This document shows positions 20,715 to 30,892 of a stretch of 64,000 bases of DNA, piece by piece. A program made the translations under genes and the position numbers. The DNA comes from Macrocybe gigantea. Lineage: Eukaryota; Basidiomycota; Agaricomycetes; Agaricales; Callistosporiaceae. The stretch covers positions 98,777 to 162,776 of the forward strand of contig SJRY01000066.1 in NCBI GenBank assembly GCA_011319805.1, in the 5' to 3' direction. Under the pieces are notes generated by a model that was not told the DNA's origin, did no database searches, and saw nothing but the letters and a program-made list of their open reading frames with translations. Positions within the stretch are counted from its first letter, which is position 1. The number at the start of each line of letters is the position of its first letter.

Positions 20715-22806
20715 TTAAGCATTCTTGGCAAGCAACGAATGACCAGTCATTTCTGTAGGTTGAGACTGTAAGGGTCAAGTGAAAAGGTATGGATGGAGTC
20801 CTAATTACCTTCGGGCTTGGGCAGACCCTACGTGGATCGAGAATCGGTGAAAAGACGAAATTACATTGACAGATGGACCCACCATGATATCCAGAACGGT
20901 CGGAGCAACGTCGCAGAGCGCGCCTTCTTCGGCCTCCGCTTCTTCGTCCTTCTTGGCTGCAACGTCTCCGTCCATAATGAATTTGTACTTTTTTGGGTCG
21001 CCTGTCATGATGAACGGCACGGCGTTCGTGGTGTGTGCGGTGTGCGGCGCGCCTGTCTCCAGGTTCTTCATCTGTTCCGCGTTTCCGTGGTCTGCTGTGA
21101 TGAGAAGGATGTAGCCCGCTTGCTCTGCGGCCTTGTACACGGTGCCGACTGCAGCGTCGGTCTCTGTGATGGCCTCGACGGCGGCATCGTACACGCCCGT
21201 GTGGCCAACCTGCAGAGGGAAATGAGCGAAAAAGGAATAGGACACGGACATAAACGACGATACCATGTCAGGAGGGGCAAAGTTGCACATCACAAAATCG
21301 TGCTCGCCCTTCTTGAGAATCTCTGCGACCTTATCAGCCACTCCATGTACGCTCATTTTGGGGAGCTTGTCGTATGTTGCCACCTTGGGGGATGGAATCA
21401 TGTGCCGCTCCTCGTTCTCGAATTGCTTCTCTACGCCACCGTTGAAAAAGAATGTGACATGAGCGTACTTTTCCGTTTCTATCAAAATGTGAGTCAAGGC
21501 CGAAAGGATGAAGAACCGCGGCGAACCGGCTATGTGAGCTTGCTTCACGCCCTGCTTCGACAACCACTCTGCCAAAACATTCGTCATGGCTTGAGGAGGG
21601 AATGCAACGGGGAAGGTGAATTCGGCATTGTATCTTGACATTGTCGTGATGGCCTATCGAGAGAATTCTAGTTTGTGGAAGAAATATCGCGGACGATTAA
21701 TGACGCACAAGGTCTTTGGGTATCTCAACATCGACCGGCTTGTCCAGTTTTCCCAGGACGGTCGCGATCTCTCGCATTCTGTCGGACCTGTAGTTGAACA
21801 AGAACAGGGTATCGCCGTCTGTGATGATATCGCGATGAGGGGTGCCGACGCGGTGCGAAAGAATAATCAAAACACGCCTTTGATGCGCCCAGCGTCACCG
21901 TTGACGATGATCGGCTTCAAGAATTCGTCCGTAACGTCCTTGGCGTAGTTGGCCTTGATGACGTCGACGATGCCTGCGCTGCCTTTGCCGTCTTCTCCAA
22001 CGCCCTTGATGAGACCTTCCACCGCGATTTTGACCCGCTCCCAGCGCTTGTCACGGTCCATCGCGTAGTATCGTCCTATGACCGTGGCCAACTCGCCATA
22101 TCCTTCCTTTTTCAGGAAATCGAGGAGCTGCTGGCAGTATCCTGCGGCGGAGCGGGGAGCGGTGTCGCGGCCGTCGCCTAGAAAGTGGACGTAGGTCTGA
22201 GGGACGCCGACCTCTTTCGCGGTTTCCAGCAAGGCGAAGAGATGGTTGATATGCGAGTGGACGCCTCCGTCGGACACCTGGACTGGATGATGAGAGGACT
22301 CCGGAAGAAAAGCGATTTCTAAAACCACGCGCCAGACCGAGCAAGTGCAGCCTGCCGTTCCCATCCTTTGCCCTCTTCATGGTGTCCACGATGGTCTTGT
22401 TCTTGTGAAACTGCCTCTTCTTGATCGACATGTCGATGCGGACGATATCCTGCCATACGATGCGACCAGCGCCGATGTTGAGGTGTCTAAAGCAGCCTGT
22501 AAGAACGATCCATGAATAAAGTCGGTACCGTGCTCCCTACCCGACCTCCGAATTGCCCATGAGGCCCTCGCTGAGTCCAACAGCCGTCCCATGCGCGGCA
22601 AGGGTTCGATAGCTGTGATTCTTCGCGATGGTGTCCATGTTGGTGGTGTTGCCGGCTTCTATGGCGTTCCCTTCGAGACCCGGCTCCTTCGCGATCCCCC
22701 AGCCATCGTGCACGCTGGATGCGAGAATGAGTACCGAGCTCTTGTGTGCAGACGTGGCGAGTTATACTTGCATGAGACAGACTTTGTTCTTGACCTGGGC
22801 CGGCAT
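20715..22806 (-). CDS. gpmI: 2,3-bisphosphoglycerate-independent phosphoglycerate mutase
   Basis: Interconverts 3- and 2-phosphoglycerate in glycolysis (EC 5.4.2.12), cytosolic. Motifs in order: VHDGWGIA, EGLMGNSEVGHLNIG (with the phosphorylated Ser), GRIVWQDIVRID, SDGGVHSHINHLFAL, VHFLGDGRDTAP, AMDRDKRWERVK, FNYRSDRMREI, SRYNAEFTFPVAF, VTFFFNGGVEKQF, CNFAPPDMV, LITADHGNAEQM (Mn2+ ligands), GALCDVAPTVLDIM and, in the last exon, MTGHSLLAKNA before the stop at 20715-20717. About eight exons. The start at 22806 (MPAQVKNKVCLM) fits, but the join to VHDGWG needs a base change or an unusual donor near 22755-22770. An acidic insert (KKDEEAEAEEG) precedes the C-terminal motif. Length and motif order are normal for the family. 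Confidence 0.92.
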
Positions 22807-23576
22807 CGGTGGAATTGGGTGAGTGTGGTGGCAGGAGAATGAAATTTGTTATCTCGGGTAGATCACTACACTTTTGTGATCAGTGACCGATTTATAAAGC
22901 CTCCGACTTTTTCAGTTATAGTACTTGTACTTGCAGCCTAGTACCTTTCCAGCCCAGTCGATGTGCCGCAGAGCTCTTTTCGTTTATTGTTTTATGGTTT
23001 GAAAGGCCTTACAAGCTGCCGTGAACACAGCCTCCTCATCTTTTGCCCAATGGAGGTATACACTTTGTTGGCCGCGCATCGGCCGACGGCGATGGCGGAT
23101 GCAAATTTTCGGAAAGTATGTACCCACATTGCCTCTATTCCCTGGACACGAAATTGACCCATCACTATGCAGATCTGCCATAACTGTGTTTGCATCGTCT
23201 GACTGACATGCACGCCCATTGAAGCTCTCCTGGTCCCAAGGCAGAACCAGGGTGGCCACGGCTGCGTTTTCCCCACGGAGCAAAAACATGCTTTGCGCTT
23301 ATCAATTGAGAATCTAACCGGACGCCAGGGTCTTTTCGCAATAAATCGCAGCCTCCATCGGACCCTTGTGCACATGGTCACATTATATTTAGTGCTGGGT
23401 CAGCGGCGCTCGGCTTCACATACAAAGGTACAAAACCTGCTTCGCCACAACATGTCAATCATCTGTCAGGCGTAGACAGACTTCCCACTCAGTCCGTCTC
23501 TTAACTCTCGACTTGACAAACATATCGCTGTCCGACGCCCTCGTCGCTTGCCGTGACCGTTTCCTCTCACCGAGGC
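22807..23576. other. Divergent intergenic region
   Basis: It lies between the divergent phosphoglycerate mutase and DUF6534 genes. Overlapping minus-strand frames (22984-23381) have no recognisable motif and look spurious. Confidence 0.4.
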
Positions 23577-25669
23577 ATGCCTGATCTCGCAACGACCTAT
23601 GGCTCCCTCTTGCTTGGTGCTTCTGCTGCTTATGTGTAAGTTTAGTGACTCTGCAAGTTGCTCCGGTCTCATCACCCGTCCCACTCAGGTTCAGTGGAAT
23701 CGTCGGCCTGCAATGTATCATCTACTTCAGGCTCTACCCCAACGATCTTTCGAGCACAAAGGTTTTGGCAAGTCTTCACTGAGGCATCGCTCTTTTTGTT
23801 CCGCACCTAATCTCCGTCGTCAACTTTAGGTCTCCTCTGTATGGTAAGTTCAGTCCCTCGCGCGTAACTCTGAACCCTGCATCACGGCTTGTCCAGGATC
23901 CTCGACTTGACACATACCGCCTTTATTTGCGCATCATTGATATACTATTTTGTAAAAAATTTTGGAATCAGTCAGGTTTCGGACAGCATTCCATGGTGAG
24001 TTCGTATCAACCCAGTTTCCAGTGGCGGACTGACTGTAAAATCGAGGTCCGTCGCTGTAAGACTCTTGCTGATCAGAAATCTTGAATGTCCATTGACTCG
24101 AGTTTGCCTCGGCGCAGTTGACAGTAGTCGTCACGGTAAGTCGTTCTCTGGAAAAGGATTGCCCGGTCACTCAACGTGAAATGAACAGGCTATTCAAACA
24201 TTCATTGTACATTGGTATGGTCGTCCTTAACTCAGGTATCCAATTTCTCAACCCAGACCAGCTATTTCGCACGCAAGATACTCAAATGTGGGTCACTTGG
24301 CCCCACGGTCCTAACATCGTATTGACTCATCCTCGTTAGCAAGCAAGAATAATTGGTTTATCACTGGCCCTATAGTAGGCAACCCTACGGCGCTCGAAAT
24401 TGCGACTAACAGCCCCCCCAGATCCTGCTCGCACTGTGTCGATTATGTGAGTGGTGGAAAGTCCTGCGTGCATAAGGGCAAGAACTGATCCAACATTGCG
24501 CGGACGTCAAGTGGCAGCATGTGGTATGTGTCTCTGCACCTTTTACGTGCCCGAGCGTTGCTTGATGCAGATCCTTTCTCAGTGTCGACAGTTGAAATGT
24601 TTGTCGATCAATCCGGAGACTCCGATGACCGAGGACTGAACCGCATCACAAACCTTTAGGGTTCGACTGCACCGGTTCTCAGCCTTCACGCAAAAGTACC
24701 CAGGTGTACGTACATTCTGGTTATCCGTCTTTACATAAAAGTCATGATGTTCCCACAGTGGGTCTTCACATTGGGCCTCTCGCTATCGTCAGCGACGGAC
24801 ATCGTCATCACTGGATGGCTATGTTATTTCCTTCGGGAACTCCGCGGTCGGATTGGATCAAGCATGTCAGTCGCCGCCATAACTTGTCACGTCCTCAGAC
24901 TGAAGAATATTGCCAGAATGATCAAAGTTGTCGACACCTGACCATCTACACGATCGAGACGGGAGCTCTCACCTGGTATCATGACCTTGATTTGTCTCTC
25001 CGCAGATGTTCCTGATGACTTGATTCGTAAAACAGCATCGCGACGACGGCATCTTTGATTTGTGTGAGCATCATTCTCTCGCTCTCATCTGTCTCAGACT
25101 CTAACTATAATGCGTTCTTCCCAGTGGCTGAGCATGCCGCACAATCTCGTGTTCCTGGGTCTGCACTTCGTGATCGGCAAACGTTGGTATCAGATGGATG
25201 ATCAGGGGAGTTCAAATGCCAAAGGTAGCTGACGCTCTGTTGTCTAGTGTATGCAAACTCGTTGCTCGCTTCCTTGAACACGCGAAAAGAGCTTCGCCGG
25301 ATGCGCACAAGACATAGGCAATGGGTGCACAGCAGCGTGCCTGTCCTTTCGACGACAGTGATGACGTCGACCATGCAGACTCAGTTGACCGGTGTGCCGG
25401 TGCGTTCTTTTGCAGTTCTGTTGTGAAAGCTGCGGACGTCTTGATTGATCGGCATTTCCAGGAGGAAGCTTACAAGCCACCGTCGACTGCAAGGCAGGTC
25501 CGTCTTTTCATGAAATTTGTGGACGCTTTCAGTGGCATCCTGAAGAAATTTTTAGTTGCAGATCAGCGTGGAGCGGACGATCGAACATGAAGTCGTTGAG
25601 GAGAGAAGACGTTCTAGAAGGCAGTCTCGTTATCCGCTGGCTTGGGATGTACCTGTACGTCCCCTGTAG
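23577..25669 (+). CDS. DUF6534 seven-helix-type membrane protein, copy 1
   Basis: A basidiomycete-expanded integral membrane family of unknown function. The ATG at 23577 gives MPDLATTYGSLLLGASA, the usual family start. Exons then give GIVGLQCIIYFRLYPND, ILDLTHTAFICASLIYYFV with KNFG and DSIPW, SKNNWFITGPIV, SLALSSATDIVITGWLCYFL, TIETGALTW, MPHNLVFLGLHFVIGK, YANSLLASLNTRKELR and a charged C-terminal tail (ISVERTIEHEVVEE) to the TAG at 25667-25669. Many short introns; several joins, especially around 24000-24330 and after TSTMQ, are not certain. Three more genes of the same family lie in this window (D2-D4 below). Confidence 0.8.
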
Positions 25670-25773
25670 ATATCCGACGATCTCTTATTAAGGAATTTTG
25701 TAATGTATACATCTGATATCATGTCAATAATATATTGCATATGTGGTCTTCGACTGGTATCTAAAGGGTGGTC

Positions 25774-26472
25774 TTAAGGCGGCTTTACGAATTCAACGTG
25801 CTTGGCGGTGGTCTTTGCGCTATTAGTAAAGCCCTGCCATGCCCACTGGAATTGATGTAAGATCTTCGACCATTTCGGATGTAAGAAAAGCGACGCACAT
25901 TCAGCCAACCTCCGTCGCCCTTCAAGTCGAAGATTCCGGCACCGCAACTATATATTTCATATCTGCATAGAGTAAGCAGTTAGGTTCACCTCCTCGTGGA
26001 GGGCATAAAAAGTGCGGCTTACCCCGTGGTTTTATGAAGCCAATGAAGGTTGAATTCGACGTGCTGATGATCAAGTCCATCGCAATGTACATCATGCTTG
26101 GTATGAACAATGACGTAGTTCCTATGGGGGTTCTTGGCGAACATCTCTTGGACGGTCTGCTTCGTGTACTGCGAACGAGCCTGTATTTATCCGTGAGAGG
26201 GCCTGCATCGGTACATGACATGGACAACAGGACCGTACGTTTTTCGTCTCTTCGATCTTCCTCTTGATGCCTCCTACGACCTTGGCGACGAGTTCCCCGA
26301 ACTTCACTACAATGCCAATTTGCGGACTGCGCGCCTCGAGATTCTGCGTCACCGGTTTGAGGTTGGAAAGTGCAGCACCATGGCCGGCAGCCGACGGTGA
26401 TGGCAGCGGAGCGGAGCACACCGCGATAATGAGAATGCTGCAGAATAGAAGGAGGCCAAGGCGTGGCTTCAT
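25774..26472 (-). CDS. Small secreted protein, family member S1
   Basis: Four exons. Exon 1 starts at the ATG at 26472 with a clear signal peptide (MKPRLGLLLFCSILIIAVCSA) and a spacer ending KIEETKN. A phase-0 intron follows, then ARSQYTKQTVQEMF and NYVIVHTKHDVHCDG. A phase-2 intron leads to YEIYSCGAGIFDLKGDGGWLN, and a phase-0 intron to WAWQGFTNSAK with the TAA at 25774-25776. The same exon plan and motifs recur in S3 and S4, so the family is real although I cannot assign a function. Presumably an extracellular or effector-like protein. The GDGG-x-LNW-A motif is the most conserved part. Confidence 0.72.
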
Positions 26473-27239
26473 CTTTGGGTTGAAGAGGTTGCGTATTCGC
26501 CCTGCGAATAGCGTCAGACCAGCTGTGTGAGGAAGAGTTGGACGGCCGAGGCGAGGTATTTGTAGGACAACGTGTATGGGTGGCCATCGCTTTTGATGAG
26601 ATGATAAGCGGGTTCACTTCCTGTTCACGGAGAGAGCGAATAACGAATAGAATTTCTTACGTCCAAATGATGCGTGCTCATTAACCTTCATTGACCAGGA
26701 TCAAGCACTGATCGACATATCCAGATATGGCATAGACCCCTAATCCAGTTTGTCGAAAGCCCCTTCAGTCGCAAGACAAAAACAACGACTGGATGTTCGT
26801 GTACCGTTTGTTGGGATGTGCTGGTGGAGTACATAAAACCATTTGTCCTTTCTAAACATGTTGCACATCATGATCGTTCGTCTCGAGGGGTAGGACGAGT
26901 GTTTCAGAGACGGTGTGACATCTACACTCGTGGCTGTGACATCGTCGTAGGCCCTAGCTAGAACAGAAAATCGGACGTTCCTGCTCAAATTATTGCTATG
27001 CGACATCTTTCTTATCCTCCTGGAACGTAGATATTCGGCACAAGGCATGTCCAAGAACGACTCGTTTTCTGTATTCGCCGCGGCCCAGGTGCATCAATTG
27101 CATCTTGCCGGGGTATGATCGGGGATAACATGCTTGATATCACAGTAACTTACCAAGTTCGTGATCTTGTTGACCATCTTCCATAGCACTCGAGCATAGT
27201 ATGCATACTGTCAGTTGAAGCGCATTAGCGAAAAATGTA
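26473..27239. other. Intergenic, possible relic of the secreted family
   Basis: A 104-codon minus-strand frame at 26740-27054 contains MFRKDKWFYVLHQHIP, which faintly recalls the second exon of the neighbouring secreted proteins (MFAKNPHRNYVIVHTKH). It lacks the rest. I treat it as a possible decayed copy, not a gene. Confidence 0.25.
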
Positions 27240-27785
27240 GGTCATCCTCTATAAACCCCCATTTACGTTCAAATATCCTCCATCGCCCCATATGCTGAAC
27301 TTGCCGGCTTTGAACCAATAAATATCATACCCGCAGCGCGTCGGTGGCTGATTTTTGCAGACCATTTTGCGAGCCAGCCTCACCCGATCGTGCCCCGAGC
27401 TTGATATTGAATTTCCAGTCTTTCGCCTTTCATGCCGTTGAAAACGACTTGATGTTTATTATGGACCATTGAATTTTGGGTTTTTCGCATGCGTCCTAGC
27501 AGAGCGTGTTCGGGCTGACCTGCTTATCCGCCTCGGTCTGTTGTCTGATATGGTCTACGATGCCGATGATCGCATCCGCGAGGTTTTCCCCTGCGCATCC
27601 AAACCTTCTGGCTTCGAGTTCTTGCGCCATACCACTGTCCCCGAATTCCCGTACCTTGAGATCGAAGAACCGAGGCTCCTGTGGAACTTAAAGCTCCAGC
27701 AACTCATCATGAGCGGCTGGTAGTGCCTTGGCTGTGCTTTGAATATATAAGCATAAAAAGCGATTGTCGGGCGATAGACTTTCAT
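27240..27785 (-). pseudogene. Decayed copy S2 of the small secreted family
   Basis: Pieces of the family lie in order but in different frames: MKVYRPTIAFYAYIF at the start (27785), FGCAGENLADAIIGIVDHIRQQTEADK in the middle of exon 1 (compare S3 AEAIIGVVNAIKGQIQRDK), then a stop and a shrunken intron, a frame-scrambled second exon (MRKNPKFNG-like, then KDWKFNIKLG), and IYWFKAGKFSIWGDGGYLN near 27260-27320. The intron separating exons 1 and 2 is reduced to about 24 nt, which is a deletion and not a homopolymer slip. This copy is truly broken. Confidence 0.7.
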
Positions 27786-28344
27786 TTCTTGAGATCAGGC
27801 TAGTTGGGTGAGGAAAGTGATGTCGATCATGACGCGCTTTACAGCAGGCGGTGAATCCAGGGATCGCTGAGGTGATCCGCTGTGATGAAATTGCCGGAAA
27901 ACAAAGCCTTGTTTCATGAAAGGGACGTGTGGCAGTTCGGTAGCGCCTTGTCTCGCTCCGCCGCTAGGATAGTCTTCTTTGAGACAGGGCCCATATTAAG
28001 ACTCCCTACGGTTGATAATGTCAGTCGATGTCAAGGCTCCGTCCCAGACTCGGAGTTGAACAGCGCACGAGACATTCTCAGGGTTGTCTGCCTTGGTCGT
28101 GAGGTGACCAAGCATCGCCCACTGACATGGAAAAGATCCCTCCATTGTCTAGCGCGGCTGCGACGCTTGAGAGTAAATCCCCGACTAAGCATCCCGCGCA
28201 TTGATAAAACTTATCTTCTCCGACATTAATGCTTCAGTATGTTAGACGATGTTATGTACACATGATCATAAAAAAGTTATGACAAGACGTAGAGGATTGA
28301 TTCCGGCGAAACACCAAGGAGCAAACCTGGATAGACGGTATGGC
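27786..28344. other. Intergenic
   Basis: It holds a plus-strand frame of 115 codons (27882-28229) without recognisable features. Nothing else is seen. Confidence 0.35.
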
Positions 28345-29106
28345 TTACGGTGCCGCAAATGTCAAAACCTTTCCATTTTTTGATTTGGATTTGACATTGC
28401 CAAAGTATGCCCACTGTAATTACCGCGATCAGAAAAATCAAGAGCCATCTGTAGGCCTCCCACTCACGTTCAGATATCCCCCGTCACCTTTCCTGGTGAA
28501 CTTGCCAGATTTGAACCAATAAATCTCGTATCTACTAGGCGTCAGCGACCGAAAGACTTGAAGGCTTTGGACAAAGGCTCCTACCCAATGGTGCCTCCAA
28601 GCTTGATGTCAAATTCTTGATGGCTGTGGCCCCAATCTTTGCCTCTTACGCCGTCAAATGCTGTTTTATGTTTCGTATGACAGACAAGATAGTTGAATCT
28701 TGGGTTCTTTTTATGCATCTGTGCAACGAGCGCATAGGTAAATCTGCTCCGCGCCTGAGATCCCAGAGTGTGAGTGGTGATCGTCAAAGCTGATAGAATT
28801 TCCACTGACATCCTTATCGCGCTGAATTTGACCCTTGATCGCGTTGACGACGCCGATGATGGCCTCGGCTGCATCTGCAATGCCCCCCATACGCCGAGCC
28901 TCCAAGTCAAACAGATCCATCTCTTCACGAGTGTCTAAATCATCCACGATGTCGTCTAACCCGCGAGCCTCGAAATCAAGGATTTCAGGGTCTTGACGGG
29001 CCTCTAACTCGAATGATGCCGAGCGACGGACGGAGGTCGGTAAGGCTCGGGCCAAGGCCACGAAGATGCAAAGATAGAGAGCGATTCTAGTGAGGACGGT
29101 TTTCAT
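28345..29106 (-). CDS. Small secreted protein, family member S3
   Basis: The best preserved member. The ATG at 29106 opens a signal peptide (MKTVLTRIALYLCIFVALARA) and an acidic propeptide-like stretch with two EAR repeats, ending QIQRDKD. A 55-nt phase-0 intron follows, then ARSRFTYALVAQMHKKNP, NYLVCHTKHKTAFDG and KDWGHSHQEFDIKLGGTIG; a phase-2 intron; RYEIYWFKSGKFTRKGDGG with YLN; a phase-0 intron; and WAYFGNVKSKSKNGKVLTFAAP to the TAA at 28345-28347. No frame break. A TATA-like motif (29192-29198) and a conserved 45-bp block lie upstream and are shared with S4. Function unknown; secretion predicted from the signal peptide. Confidence 0.78.
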
Positions 29107-29120
29107 GTCTTTTCCTTTGA

Positions 29121-29198
29121 TTTGGGAGTGCGCTCTGCGTACTTGGACTCAGACCTGCTGCGTGAAGAGCGTCACATTGATCGTTGTCTCATTTTATA
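29121..29198 (-). promoter_or_regulatory. Promoter of S3, shared with S4
   Basis: The block 29121-29165 is nearly identical to 30417-30460 upstream of S4 (one clear difference in about 44 bp). A TATAAAA (minus strand, 29192-29198) sits about 86 bp before the ATG, at the same distance as in S4. The shared block lies between TATA and ATG, so it may be leader sequence or a core-promoter element. Confidence 0.6.
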
Positions 29199-29967
29199 CC
29201 GGGCAGAAAGCATCGCCTTGGTATAGAGCAAAGGGAAACGCCGCGAAAGAACATGTTTCACAGGAAATGCACGCCATGGCCGCCAATTGGTCTTGGCATG
29301 GTGTCAACTTTGTATTTGAACATTCGTCCGTTCCGGCGCAAGATTCGTTCAAAGCTCCGTTTGAGGTTGAAGGTTTGGGAGCCTGGCGTCTATGACGATG
29401 CTTAACGCGGTTACATCTGACACCAACTTGCAGCGGCAGCGACGGATCTACGTTTGAAATCTGGTTGGAAGTATTAGATAATGTGGTGGGTTCAAACTGG
29501 GTTCGTGTAACGTATCATGACATGACAACGAAACAACCTTTGGGAAATAAAGCGGCTGCGTCCCACAAAGCTGTTGCATCAGCGGGACATTCGAACCGCC
29601 GCATAAATTAATGAGAGCACTTTTTTTTGCTAGTCTTCATTAATGCTTCATAGCCTCTCCGTCCCCTTTCTCAAGCGTTGCTTATGTGGCCGCCTTCATC
29701 TCTGGTTCCACATCATGCTCTTGCTTGCAGAACGTGTTTTGCTGGCACGGCATCAAAAATCGTCACGACAACGTTTTCATGCCCCTAGCACCTGGCATCT
29801 ATCACCGACGAGCATAGCTGTTCTCAGTAAGGCCAATTGCATGCGCATCGTCATCGCGATGAAGATGCGGGTGCGCACGGTATAATGACATCTGTCGACG
29901 GTAGAGTTTATGTCCGATAAAAGGGCGAAGTGGTTGCAGCATTGCACTGATAATATCGCGATAGAGA
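29199..29967. other. Intergenic
   Basis: Short frames (29643-29885 plus and its mirror) carry no recognised motif. No gene is called. Confidence 0.35.
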
Positions 29968-30401
29968 TTATGGAGCCACAAACGTCAATTCTGCTTGCCG
30001 CCAACTTCCATTTAAGTCTCCATCGCCCTTCCTCGTGAACTTGCCAGACTTGAACCAGTAAATTTCGTACCTAGCCGCCATCAACAACCGAAATGCCTCC
30101 AGTCTTTGATAAGTGACTTTACCCAATTGTACCTCCCAGTTTGATGTCGAATTCCTGGTGACTGTGACCCCAGTCTTTACCTCTTTTGCCATCGAATTCC
30201 GTTTTGTGTTTCGTATGACACACAACGTAGTTGAACTTCGAGTTTTCTGGTGCATTTTGCTGACAAGAGCGTGGGTGAACTGGCTTCGTGCCTGTGACCT
30301 CGGAGTGTCAATGATAAATCGATAACCTCCGAAGCCGAAATATGCCTATATACATTCTTATCCCTTTGAATTTGAACAATTTTGGCGACGGCGGTTTTCA
30401 T
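29968..30401 (-). CDS. Truncated family member S4, signal peptide lost
   Basis: The ATG at 30401 keeps the family's MKT start but jumps directly to VQIQRDKN, so about 80 codons of exon 1, including the signal-peptide core, are missing relative to S3. A phase-0 intron then leads to ARSQFTHALVSKMHQK, NYVVCHTKHKTEFDG, KDWGHSHQEFDIKLGGTIG, a phase-2 intron, YEIYWFKSGKFTRKGDGD, and a shortened end, LTFVAP, with the TAA at 29968-29970. One base is missing at the T run 30243-30246 (coding-strand A run). The deletion in exon 1 means that any product would stay inside the cell. Whether this copy is a pseudogene is open. Confidence 0.6.
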
Positions 30402-30416
30402 TTCTTTTTGGGGGAG

Positions 30417-30490
30417 TTGGGAGTGCGCTCTGCGTACTTGGACTCAGGCCTGCTGCGTGAGGAATGACTTCAGTCATTGCTTGGTTTTAT
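30417..30490 (-). promoter_or_regulatory. Promoter of S4, shared with S3
   Basis: It carries the same 44-bp block and a TATAAAA (30484-30490, minus strand) at the same spacing from the ATG as in S3. Conservation is higher than in the surrounding DNA, which points to a recent tandem duplication that included the promoter. Confidence 0.6.
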
Positions 30491-30892
30491 ACTACGGAGC
30501 AGGAATAACGGCTTGAACGTGGACAATCGATGCCATGTATACTGGAGGGACCGCAGGCCTTGGCAGAGGACGGTGTTTGAGATAGCTGCATTCTGGCACT
30601 AGAACAATCGTCTCTGCCATATGTTTTACTAAACGGGCCTAATGCGGTTACATCTGTCATACAGCTGGAGGCACTGCAGTGACGAATTCCATTCTTGGTC
30701 GCCAAATGAGGGAACGGTTTCCACTTCTCGTGCAATAACCAAAGGCGTATACAGCATCACACGGTGTCAACGAACGAGCGACTGTTTCAAATGTCTACAA
30801 AGATTTAATGCAACATGTCAGTCTGCAGAGAGCAACCACCAAGTATTAATCAGATAGAGCTACGACAACGACGCAATGAGCTTCAGCAGAGG

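Noticed and set aside
20817..21638. A 273-codon plus-strand frame
   Set aside because: It is antisense to the conserved phosphoglycerate mutase exon and has no family signal of its own.
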